A stretch of 29,535 nt of DNA from Myxococcota bacterium. GTDB taxonomy: Bacteria > Myxococcota_C > UBA6777. Both the position numbers and the translations under genes were made by a program. The notes beneath the pieces are model-generated. The model worked only from the letters and a program-made list of their open reading frames with translations, did no database searches and had not been told where the DNA came from. Of this stretch, positions 15,301-21,368 are shown in pieces; the stretch's first letter is position 1, and each line of letters begins with the position of its first letter. The stretch spans positions 1-29,535 of the forward strand of contig JAKLKB010000082.1 in the NCBI GenBank assembly GCA_023150835.1, written 5' to 3'.

Positions 15301-15817
15301 TGGTGTTTGTTCCGCCAGTACAGACTGCGGCAACGGAACTTGTGAAGCTGCAAAGGGCGAAGATTGCACGACTTGCGCTTCGGACTGCGCTTGTCCGTCG
15401 GGGCAAAACTGCCAAGCGGGTGCTTGTATCGATCCAAGCGGCGAAACGACCGAACCCACAGGCGACGGCGGACCCACCGAGTCGACAAGCGAAGGAGATA
15501 TCGAGGCTACGGGCGATGGTGGCCCCACCGAAACCACAGGGGATGGCGGTCCCACCGAGCCGACCTCCGAAGGTACGAACCCCGAAAATGCAGCGGAAAG
15601 CGCAGCGGATGGTACAAACCCCGAAACAACCGCCGAGATCAACGCAGACGATCCAAACAACGCTGACAAAGGCGGAAGCGGTGACGGTGATCCAACCGCC
15701 GAAAAGAATATCGCAGGCGGCGGATGCGGTTGTCAGCAAACATCTGATCCCGCCTTCCCGCTGGTGTTTGGGTTGCTGTTGCTCTTTGTTTTGCGGCGTC
15801 GAATGCTTCGGATATAG
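12302..15817 (+). CDS. Giant secreted Cys-repeat protein with MYXO-CTERM-like sorting tail
   Basis: The protein has 1171 residues from the ATG at 12302, with AAGGAG at 12289-12294. A signal peptide (1 to about 34, ending TAGFA) is followed by 26 tandem units of 37-40 residues. The pattern is CGNxxCD-x4-GENCxxCxxDCxC-x2-GQxC-x3-C, so eight Cys per unit and about 208 in total (residues about 37-1042). Next is a Thr/Glu/Gly/Pro-rich linker (about 1043-1137) with TGDGGPTE repeats. The end is tripartite: GGGCGCQQ, a hydrophobic helix (PLVFGLLLLFVL) and RRRMLR. This is the MYXO-CTERM layout (invariant Cys, transmembrane segment, Arg cluster). It is likely exported, processed and displayed on the outer surface as a long disulfide-stiffened rod. 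No catalytic domain is seen. The CPBP protease immediately upstream is a candidate processing enzyme. Confidence 0.92.
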   Translation: MLLRRLVYRIPLLGVSVLLGGLLFLGWPTAGFAQVLTCGNNVCDSTRGENCSNCPADCRCSTGQICRLGQCVSATACGNGTCDANQGEDCTTCAADCACATGQICLLGQCRSVNSCGNGTCSANQGENCATCAADCACASGQTCQNGQCVASSACGNRVCDAAQGENCTTCPSDCACATGQTCVLGQCRNVNSCGNGTCNTALGENCANCPADCACAVGQTCQNGQCSTTACGNGRCDANSGENCTTCPSDCACPRGQVCLLGQCRATTSCGNGQCDATQGENCSTCPVDCRCLNGQICQNGQCSTAASCGNRVCDTAQGENCTTCPADCACPTGQVCLLNQCIGSATCGNGRCDTGENCTTCQADCRCNVGQSCQNGQCVSSSACGNRVCDTAQGENCTTCPADCACPAGQSCLLGRCFGGAACGNGTCDATAGENCTTCPADCRCPTGQICQLGTCRTATSCGNGVCDTAAGENCATCARDCVCATGQQCQNGQCVAVNACGNGQCEATRGENCTTCPSDCACPSGQLCLSGRCVAAGTCGDRVCDAARAENCSTCPSDCACPSGQVCQSGRCIAIITCGNGTCDATSGENCSTCAADCRCALNEQCSGGRCVAINACGNGTCEAARGENCATCAIDCACPAGQRCQNGQCAAVNTCGNRVCDATSGENCGNCPTDCACPTGQQCVSNSCRPINACGNGTCEAAQGENCSTCPSDCACPSGQRCQNNSCQAVTTCGNGTCDRTAGENCSTCASDCLCPAGEQCSASLCRPVQNCGDKTCDATAGENCGTCPQDCACPTGQQCVNNACEIPSATCGDNTCDTAKGEDCTSCPRDCACPAGQSCTAGACFPINNCGNGTCESARGENCGTCPADCSCSQGQQCQNNACTAVTSCGNGKCDSSENCGTCPADCACPTGQRCQNDACVAVQDCGNGACEAAKGENCTSCPVDCACPAGQVCQNDACQPLNACGDGTCDSAGGENCTSCPGDCACPAGQICQRGVCSASTDCGNGTCEAAKGEDCTTCASDCACPSGQNCQAGACIDPSGETTEPTGDGGPTESTSEGDIEATGDGGPTETTGDGGPTEPTSEGTNPENAAESAADGTNPETTAEINADDPNNADKGGSGDGDPTAEKNIAGGGCGCQQTSDPAFPLVFGLLLLFVLRRRMLRI
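12407..15430 (+). repeat. 26 coding repeats of about 111-117 bp
   Basis: These are the DNA counterpart of the Cys units. Units 9 and 23 are two residues short between the second and third Cys, and unit 20 has one extra residue, but every length change keeps frame and all eight Cys. Nucleotide divergence between units is substantial, which suggests an old array under selection rather than recent slippage. Confidence 0.9.
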
Positions 15818-16031
15818 CGGGGCGTTTGAACAGGCTGTCGGATGGCTCGGATATAGCGGTGTGTTTGAGCATACTGTCGGATGGCTCGGATGTAGCGGTG
15901 TGTTTGATCAGGCTGTCGGATGGCTCGGATACAGCGGGGGGCTGAGCAGGCTGTCGGATGGCTCGGATACAGCGGGGGGCTGATCAGGCTGTCGGATGGT
16001 TCGGATACAGCGGGGGGCTGATCAGGCTGTG
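15809..16031. repeat. 39/38-bp tandem array between convergent genes
   Basis: Six units start at 15809, 15848, 15887 (39 bp each), 15926, 15964 (38 bp) and 16002 (partial), with the form CGGATAYAGCGG...CTGTCGGATGGCT. The array starts within the last codons of the giant Cys-repeat gene and ends inside the last codons of the phosphatidylcholine synthase gene, so it fills the whole junction. The mixed 39/38-bp period argues against a coding role. Confidence 0.92.
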
Positions 16032-16801
16032 GTTTGTTTGCGGCGCTTTCGTGCGTCGAGATCAAGGTAGATCGAAAAGAAGCAGTAGAAGAGGGGGTAC
16101 GACACGGAAGCCCACACGATCCACGCGGGGGTTTGGGGCTTGAGGGGGTCTTTTCCGGGGTGGTAGAGGACAATCATCGCTACAAAGAAGATCGTCCAGA
16201 GGATCGCACCTCCAATAAAGGTTTTTTGGAAGCGAGGCATCCGACTTGGATAAGCAAAGCGCATCGGACTCACCGTCAACACCGTTAGGATCATCAAGAC
16301 GGAAAGCGAAAAGTACGGACTGATCGGCGTCATAATCAGATGGACATAGATCGCAACAAAGTTCCAATACGAGGGAAAGCCCAAGAAGAAGCCTTCTTCG
16401 GCTTGTTTGGCGTTGGCGTTGGCAAAGCCGAACAGACTGGCGATCATCGGGAAAGAAACCCATAGCCATGCAGGTTGGGGGATCAGCCCTGCGTGTGCGA
16501 TCAAAAACAGCGGAAGGAAGGTATAATTGACGTAATCTACGATGTTATCGAGGTCTCCGCCGTAGATGTGGGGGAGGACTTTTTTGACTTCGAGTTTGCG
16601 AGCGATGAAACCGTCGGTGGAGTCGATGACTGTAGCGACGAGCATCCACATGTAGGCGGCGTAGAGGTCTTTGTTGATGATCGCCATGAGGATCAAGACG
16701 GAGAAGAGTATCCCCGAGGCCGTATAAAGGTGGAGTGCGTAGCAGAGTATCCTGCGCGTAAGGGAATACTCAGTGGGTGCATGGGGGGCGTCTTGGTGCA
16801 T
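16022..16801 (-). CDS. pcs: Phosphatidylcholine synthase (CDP-alcohol phosphatidyltransferase)
   Basis: Pcs condenses CDP-diacylglycerol with choline to give phosphatidylcholine and CMP in the inner membrane. The protein has 259 residues from the ATG at 16801, the usual Pcs length. AGGAG lies 8 nt upstream, whereas an ATG two codons earlier would be too close to it. The CDP-alcohol phosphotransferase motif is complete: D60-x2-D63-G-x2-A-R, then after a Pcs-like KKVLPHIYGG segment, D85-x3-D89. A second Pcs-like signature is GFPSYWNFVAIY. About seven or eight hydrophobic helices are evident. The absence of methyltransferase genes nearby fits the choline-dependent route. Phosphatidylserine synthase is a less likely alternative. 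Confidence 0.82.
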   Translation of the reverse strand: MHQDAPHAPTEYSLTRRILCYALHLYTASGILFSVLILMAIINKDLYAAYMWMLVATVIDSTDGFIARKLEVKKVLPHIYGGDLDNIVDYVNYTFLPLFLIAHAGLIPQPAWLWVSFPMIASLFGFANANAKQAEEGFFLGFPSYWNFVAIYVHLIMTPISPYFSLSVLMILTVLTVSPMRFAYPSRMPRFQKTFIGGAILWTIFFVAMIVLYHPGKDPLKPQTPAWIVWASVSYPLFYCFFSIYLDLDARKRRKQTTA

Positions 16802-16809
16802 AAGCATCT

Positions 16810-16814
16810 CTCCT
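16810..16814 (-). promoter_or_regulatory. Ribosome binding site fixing the pcs start
   Basis: AGGAG on the minus strand. The spacing of 8 nt selects the ATG at 16801 over the one at 16807, which is only 2 nt away. Confidence 0.7.
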
Positions 16815-17190
16815 GTGCGTGATCTTGTCGTCATCGCGGTTGTTTTGGAGGATTGGAGGGGGACGGGTGTTGCCTGTGCCTTGTGGCGGGCAGTAGTGAT
16901 ATCTTGAGGTGAACGGACTTGTCTAGGGCCTCGGGTGAGGTTCGATGATGGTGTCCGACGGACGGGTGGAATGGCCATCGCGGGTCTGTTTTGTCGAACC
17001 CGTGCAAGATCAAGATCGCTTGAGATGCAAAGGACTTTGCGCGGTGGGCGCGATGTGAGGAATATGTTTTGCTAAAACGAGCGATCCGAGAGATCAGGCG
17101 CAGTACACAAACCATACCAAATCCGCCTGTTGTGTGTGCGGAAGATGCAGTCGGGGTTCCGAGAGGGTTCAACGTTGGATTGTTTCTCCC
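16815..17190. other. Divergent pcs/HAD intergenic region with a 32-bp direct repeat
   Basis: No gene is supported. The word ACCAAATCCGCCTGTTGTGT plus the next 12 bases occurs at 17116-17147 and again at 17193-17224, so the left end of family A copy 5 is duplicated 77 bp upstream as a solo fragment. The pcs promoter should lie here but was not recognised. Confidence 0.55.
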
Positions 17191-17313
17191 ACACCAAATC
17201 CGCCTGTTGTGTGTGCGGAAGATGTAGGGGCAGCCCCCTGTGGCTGCCCAACCACAGGGGGGTTACAACGGATCGCATCGACGCTTTGTGTACTCTCACG
17301 GATATCGTACAAC
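17191..17313 (-). repeat. Dispersed repeat family A, copy 5
   Basis: The left end ACCAAATCCGCC is more diverged. The right end is CACGGATATCGTACAAC. The centre has a perfect 8-bp stem, GGGCAGCC-CCCTGT-GGCTGCCC. It lies about 100 bp upstream of the HAD hydrolase ribosome binding site. Confidence 0.75.
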
Positions 17314-17423
17314 GCGATGGTTTGTTGGTTTGGGCGGATATCCTTGTGGGTAGCGCAAGATATCGTGTGTTTGTTTTGCTCAACGAGATACTGTGCGTGC
17401 GTTTTACACAAGAGGAGCGGGTG

Positions 17424-18206
17424 ATGCGACAAGAAAGAATGCAGATCGGGAACGATATCTTGGCAAACGTGGTGATGCCTTTGCGCGCTCCGCGCCCTGA
17501 TGAAGTCGGAGAGACGGGGCGTTTGATCCGTGCGGTGTTGTTTGATATGGACGGTACCTTGATCGATTCAGAAGTCCACACAGGCACGTCGATCGCGGAT
17601 GTGATGGAGCGTTACGGGGTGCGGGAGGCTTCGTTGCCTTCGACGATGACGCGAGGTTGTACGTGGGAGTCGATCTGTGTTGCGTTGCGACAAAAATATC
17701 CGTCGGCAGGGGAGATGCCGATGTTGAGGGAAGAACTGGCGGTGCGTTTTGATGAGCTTGTGCATCGTCGGATCATCCCGATAACAGGGGCAAGAGAAGC
17801 CTTAAAAGAGGCGGCGATGCACTTGCCTGTGGCGATCGTATCGAGTAGTCCGACGGATCTGATCCTAAAGCTGGTACGTGCGTGGGATCTAGAAGAGTGG
17901 CTTCCTGCGGAGCGTTGTATCGGCGGGGAGTTGGTCAAGCGCTCGAAGCCCAATCCAGAAGGGTATTTGTTGGCAGCGGAGCGTTTGGGGGTCGATGCTG
18001 CGCATTGTTTGATCTTTGAAGATAGTTTTGCGGGCTTGAGCGCGGCCCGTTCTTCGGGGGCTTATACGGTGGCGATCTTGGAGTCTGCGGGCAAACATGC
18101 CGAGTTTCAATCGATCGCGGATGTCGGCTTGCAACATTTTCAAGAACTCTATATTGGCTTTTGGAGCCGTCTACGAGCTGGCCTTACGTTGTCTTGGTGC
18201 CCTTAA
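17424..18206 (+). CDS. HAD-superfamily phosphatase/phosphomutase (subfamily IA)
   Basis: The protein has 260 residues. The ATG at 17424 is chosen because AGGAG at 17413-17417 gives 6-nt spacing. The frame is open further upstream but enters family A copy 5. Motif I is FDMDGTLID (nucleophile D41, general acid D43), motif II is IVSSSPTD, motif III is the Lys in KRSKPNPEGYLLAAERLG, and motif IV is CLIFEDSFAGLSAARSSG. The alpha-helical cap between motifs I and II is of the C1 type, as in beta-phosphoglucomutase-like or 2-deoxyglucose-6-phosphatase-like enzymes. It is a cytoplasmic, Mg-dependent phosphate-transfer enzyme acting on a small phosphorylated metabolite. The substrate cannot be told. 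The gene converges on the GAF-receiver gene. Confidence 0.85.
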   Translation: MRQERMQIGNDILANVVMPLRAPRPDEVGETGRLIRAVLFDMDGTLIDSEVHTGTSIADVMERYGVREASLPSTMTRGCTWESICVALRQKYPSAGEMPMLREELAVRFDELVHRRIIPITGAREALKEAAMHLPVAIVSSSPTDLILKLVRAWDLEEWLPAERCIGGELVKRSKPNPEGYLLAAERLGVDAAHCLIFEDSFAGLSAARSSGAYTVAILESAGKHAEFQSIADVGLQHFQELYIGFWSRLRAGLTLSWCP

Positions 18207-18269
18207 ACGCGAGAGCGAAGACACTTTCGTTTTGGTGCTCTTCAACGCGAGATCGAAGGCACCTTATGT
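18194..18269. repeat. 38-bp tandem duplication at a convergent junction
   Basis: TTGGTGCCCTTAAACGCGAG plus the next 18 bases at 18194-18231 is repeated with substitutions at 18232-18269. The pair spans from the last codons of the HAD gene to the last codons of the next minus-strand gene. Confidence 0.75.
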
Positions 18270-20180
18270 TTCGGAGACACCGCGCAGGAGTTCGGCTTTG
18301 GTGCGGAGTTGGGATTCCATCTCTTCGGCGGAGAGGTAGCGCGAGATGCAGCGGGCGTTGGTTTGTCGGATGAATTCGAGGGTGTATTCGTCGTGATGGA
18401 TATCGGTAAGAAAGAGGATGCGATCCGCCACGGCGGAATGACTGGCTTTGATCTGCGCATAAAATTCGAGGCAAAAGTTGGAGAATCCGTGCATATCACA
18501 GAGGATCAGGTTGAGGTCGGGATGTGCATCGACAAGGTCGGTGGCTTCGGTGACGGCGCGTGCAAGAAAGAACGTATGAGGCGGGCTGAGCGTGCGGCGT
18601 AAAGCGCGCATATATCGTTGATCTTGACCAAGCAGAAGGATCGTAAAGCGGTCTTTTTTGATCGGGTTGTAGGGTTTGGCGGCGGGAGCGTCTGGGGCGT
18701 AAGGCGAAGAAGCTGTTTGGGAGGGGTTGTTTCGGAGGTGGGCGATCTCTTCGGAGATGGTCGAGGTTTCGAGTGTAAGATGAGAGAGGGCGGGAAGTTC
18801 GAGTGCTCCGTGTTCACTGGCGACATCGACGATAGAAAGAGCGGAGTCGATCGAGCCTTCGGATTCTTCGTTGAACATCACGGGGAACCAAAGGTTGATG
18901 GTACAACGATCTTCTTTGAGATTGAAAAAGAAGCTGCCTTGGGCTTCTTCGATGATGTGGCGGGCAAACAAGTACTCGTCTCCAAAGTCGTCGAGTGCAG
19001 AAAGGGCGGGTGTTGCGTAGGAAAGGCGCAAGAGGACGCGATCCTCTTTCTGTTCGGCATGGATGGAAAGCGTGATCGGGTGGGAGCCGAGGGTGCGAAG
19101 GTGGCGGCGCAAGCTAAAGAGCAGCATGAGGAAGGCTTGTTGGAGCCGCGTTTTGGGGGCGTAAAGTTGAGATTGAGTTTGCCAATCGGTTTGGAGTTTG
19201 AGGTGGTCCATCCCGGCGAAAGCAAGGGGGAGAAGGGGGGTGAGAAGTTCAGAGACTTGGAGGGGTTCGGAAGTGTGGGTGGCCTGTTGAAGCGAAAGCA
19301 AGAGTTGGAGAAAGTTTTGTTGTTGGAGCAATCCCTCTTGGGAGTCGCGGAAGATGCTATCGAGTTCAGCGCGGAGGGCGTCGAGTTGTTTGCGAGCGAT
19401 GAATTCGAGAGCGCGTTCTTGGGCTTCGGGGGCTGCGCTGAGTCGGATCTCGTCGAAGAAGAAGTCGACGGCTTCTTGGAGGATCTTGAGATCATTTTCG
19501 AGGGCTTCGAGGTTGAGTCCGACATAAGCAAGTGGTGGCCGAGACTCGATCAGCGCGGCGGTTCCGAACTGTAGAAGTCCTTGGAGTGCGGGCGGATCGA
19601 GTAGAGCGCGTTGTTGGTAGCGGGTGAGGCGTCCATCAAGATCGTTGATCAGGTGGGTGCTTTGTAAGAGCAGTGCGCTTTGTTGGGCAAAGAGGCGGAG
19701 AAGATCGCGATCCCAACGAGAAAAAACGCCTTTCTCTTGGCTGTGAAGGATCACCAAAGCCATCGGTCGTTGGGGGGTTTTAAGGGGAAGAAGGCAACGA
19801 TCGAGAAAGGGGACTTCAAGCGTCGGCAGTCCGTACAGAGGGTGGCGTGTGGCGTCTTCTTCGATCCAGATATCGCCGTATTCGAGCAGCTTGGCCCAAC
19901 CACTGCCTGCGAGGGGCTGCCAGTCGCCGAATTGGGCGTTGCCTTCGAGGGATTGCCAGACTTGTAGGTAAGCGTTGGCGTTGTTGTTGAGGAGAAGCAA
20001 GTTGACGCTTTGTACACCGGGGAGTTCGTGGAGAGATTCAAGAAGTTGTCCCGTGAGTTTGCGTTCGTTGTTGTGGGCGAGCGGGTCAAGGGCTGAAAAC
20101 AGGCGAAGCAAGTGACCTGTTTTCAGCAAAGGGGGCTGCGTACCGTCAGAGGGAGTCGCGGATCGTGTCTCTTCTTGCAT
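18264..20180 (-). CDS. GAF / degenerate histidine-kinase-like / receiver protein
   Basis: The protein has 638 residues from the ATG at 20180, with only a weak AGGG upstream. Order of parts: a GAF-like domain at about 25-175 (LLRLFSALDPLA to LRLFAQQSALLLQ), a helical segment of the dimerisation kind at about 185-310 without an H-box histidine, and an HATPase-like region at about 315-435 (SLRRHLRTLGSHPITLSIHA, IINLWFP-like end) without the Asn and Gly boxes that bind ATP. Then come a variable linker and a C-terminal receiver at about 520-635 (LLLGQDQRYMR, LILCDMHG, ILFLTD). The receiver keeps the Asp in LILCD and the Thr in FLTD, but the Lys position reads ISRY. It is probably a cytoplasmic signalling scaffold or an inactive kinase whose receiver may still be phosphorylated. 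Confidence 0.75.
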   Translation of the reverse strand: MQEETRSATPSDGTQPPLLKTGHLLRLFSALDPLAHNNERKLTGQLLESLHELPGVQSVNLLLLNNNANAYLQVWQSLEGNAQFGDWQPLAGSGWAKLLEYGDIWIEEDATRHPLYGLPTLEVPFLDRCLLPLKTPQRPMALVILHSQEKGVFSRWDRDLLRLFAQQSALLLQSTHLINDLDGRLTRYQQRALLDPPALQGLLQFGTAALIESRPPLAYVGLNLEALENDLKILQEAVDFFFDEIRLSAAPEAQERALEFIARKQLDALRAELDSIFRDSQEGLLQQQNFLQLLLSLQQATHTSEPLQVSELLTPLLPLAFAGMDHLKLQTDWQTQSQLYAPKTRLQQAFLMLLFSLRRHLRTLGSHPITLSIHAEQKEDRVLLRLSYATPALSALDDFGDEYLFARHIIEEAQGSFFFNLKEDRCTINLWFPVMFNEESEGSIDSALSIVDVASEHGALELPALSHLTLETSTISEEIAHLRNNPSQTASSPYAPDAPAAKPYNPIKKDRFTILLLGQDQRYMRALRRTLSPPHTFFLARAVTEATDLVDAHPDLNLILCDMHGFSNFCLEFYAQIKASHSAVADRILFLTDIHHDEYTLEFIRQTNARCISRYLSAEEMESQLRTKAELLRGVSET

Positions 20181-20378
20181 AACGTACCCTGTGGAAGGTG
20201 GTGAGCGGAACGGTCGTTTGATTTGGGCGCAACGCAGGTGTTGGGTGTTGCTTTTCGGGGATCTCTTATGTGATGTGGGTGGTTTCGCGAGGGGTGTGGG
20301 TCTGCGCAGAGATCCGACGCGGATCGTTATAGGCCAACAGGGGGGGGAGGGTCAACCCGTTTTTTGTGGGGGGTGTTT
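20181..20378. other. 5' region of the GAF-receiver gene
   Basis: No gene is seen. A G-run (GGGGGGGAGGG) lies at about 20340. No promoter is recognised with confidence. Confidence 0.4.
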
Positions 20379-20496
20379 TGTGGGGTGTGACGCCACGCCC
20401 CACCATAGACTGTCGCCCCTTGACTCCGTGTTGGCGAAGAGATCGCAGGTCTTTCAAACCAACGACTCTCTCGCTTGGTGTCACGCGAACACGGGT
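20379..20496 (-). repeat. Dispersed repeat family B, copy 5
   Basis: Inverted orientation and the most diverged copy. On the minus strand it has CCCGTGTTCGCGTG, GGTTTGAAAGACC, CGCCAACACGGAGTCAAGG, a broken first hairpin, and a terminal stem TGGGGCGTG/CACGCCCCA-like with one G-T pair. It lies 200 bp upstream of the GAF-receiver gene start. Confidence 0.65.
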
Positions 20497-20578
20497 TTTT
20501 TGTCAAATGCGTAAGTCCTATAGTTTATACGAAAAGCGGAAATGACAAAACTATTTTGTTGAATTGCCATCGCAGTTG

Positions 20579-20815
20579 TTGCAAACGCCTCTGCACTTTT
20601 TGGGGAGTGCTTGTTTTGCGCTGTAAAGTGCTTTCTCAAGGTTGGGAGGATGCGTTGCAGTCGTTGCAAAGGCATTTCTACTGTTTGGGGAGGCTTTGTT
20701 TTGGGATTACGATCGGCTTTTGAAGTGTGGGGGAGCGCTTTGCAACGGCAGCGATCGGCATTTGAAACGTGGGGGAGCGCTTTGCAGCGATTGCAATCGC
20801 GATTTTACATATCGG
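20579..20815. repeat. Degenerate ~42-bp tandem repeat, about five and a half copies
   Basis: Successive segments beginning TTGCAAACGCC, CTGTAAAGTGC, TTGCAAAGGCA, TTACGATCGGC, CAGCGATCGGC and TTGCAATCGCG share the frame [TTGCAA]-x6-TTT-x5-TTTGGGGAGCGCTTTG. The two best-conserved units (about 20707-20748 and 20749-20790) differ at only a few positions. No frame across it has both a ribosome binding site and plausible protein character, so it is reported as non-coding. Read on plus, the best units would encode SAFEVWGSALQR-type peptides. Confidence 0.7.
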
Positions 20816-20892
20816 ATCAGAAAAAGCAGCACTTGTAGGCGCTCGATCAGCGGCGTGGTTGGTTTGTTTCGGGTTTGTGCGGCGTGAACCCC

Positions 20893-21012
20893 CCCGTGTT
20901 CGCAGGAGTTCAAGCGGCGCAGTTGTTTGTTTGAAAAACCACCGTTGGTTCCGCCGATACGGGGTCAAGGGGACGCAGTTCCCTTGTGGGGTGTGGGGCA
21001 ACGCCCCACAAA
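20893..21012 (+). repeat. Dispersed repeat family B, copy 6
   Basis: Landmarks are CCCGTGTTCGCAGG, GTTCAAGCGGCG, GTTTGTTTGAAAAACC, CGCCGATACGGGGTCAAGG, hairpins CAAGGG/CCCTTG and TGTGGGGC/GCCCCACA. It lies about 60 bp downstream of the stop of the 86-aa gene and might end its transcript. A short AAGAAGCCCGAAA triplication (about 21016-21055) follows. Confidence 0.75.
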
Positions 21013-21073
21013 AGGAAGAAGCCCGAAAAGAAGAAGCCCGAAAAGAAGAAGCCCACGCAAAACCCCGAGTGGG

Positions 21074-21334
21074 CTAGGATTTTTGGGAGGCGGCTTCTTG
21101 TTCGGAGCGTTCGTCGAGTTCTTCGAGGACCACTTCGTTGCCTTCGACGCGAACGCCGAAGCGGTCGATCTGTGAAGGGTCGATGGCACCGCGATCGACG
21201 AGTTGGCGGAGGATTTCTTTGTGGCGTCGTTCGTGTTCTGCGGGCATCCAGTCGTTGGCGGACTCGTAGTCGACCCAAAGCTCACGGCGTCCAGTTTCGG
21301 GGTCGTGGATGTAAGATATCTTGATCTCGCCCAT
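21074..21334 (-). CDS. Small acidic protein, unknown function
   Basis: The protein has 86 residues from the ATG at 21334, with AAGGAG at 21342-21347. It is hydrophilic and mixed-charge, with no signal peptide and no Cys. Segments HDPETGRRELWVDYES and HERRHKEILRQLVDRG suggest a short beta-hairpin followed by a helix, and the C-terminus is Glu-rich. I recognise no family. It starts 34 bp after the stop of the FtsH-like gene on the same strand, so the two are probably cotranscribed. It could be an adaptor, inhibitor or substrate of that protease, which is inference from position only. Confidence 0.75.
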   Translation of the reverse strand: MGEIKISYIHDPETGRRELWVDYESANDWMPAEHERRHKEILRQLVDRGAIDPSQIDRFGVRVEGNEVVLEELDERSEQEAASQKS

Positions 21335-21368
21335 GTATAGGCTCCTTTGGTGGTGTATCGTTTCGAGG

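Noticed and set aside
15069-15983. Plus-strand frame running from the Cys-repeat gene into the 39-bp array
   Set aside because: Out of frame with the clear Cys-repeat protein. The array changes period from 39 to 38 bp, so no repeat peptide is maintained.
18618-19574. 318-residue frame antisense to the GAF-receiver gene
   Set aside because: Glu/Gly/Phe-rich composition typical of a frame opposite a Leu/Ser-rich gene. No domain, and the sense strand has clear domain structure.
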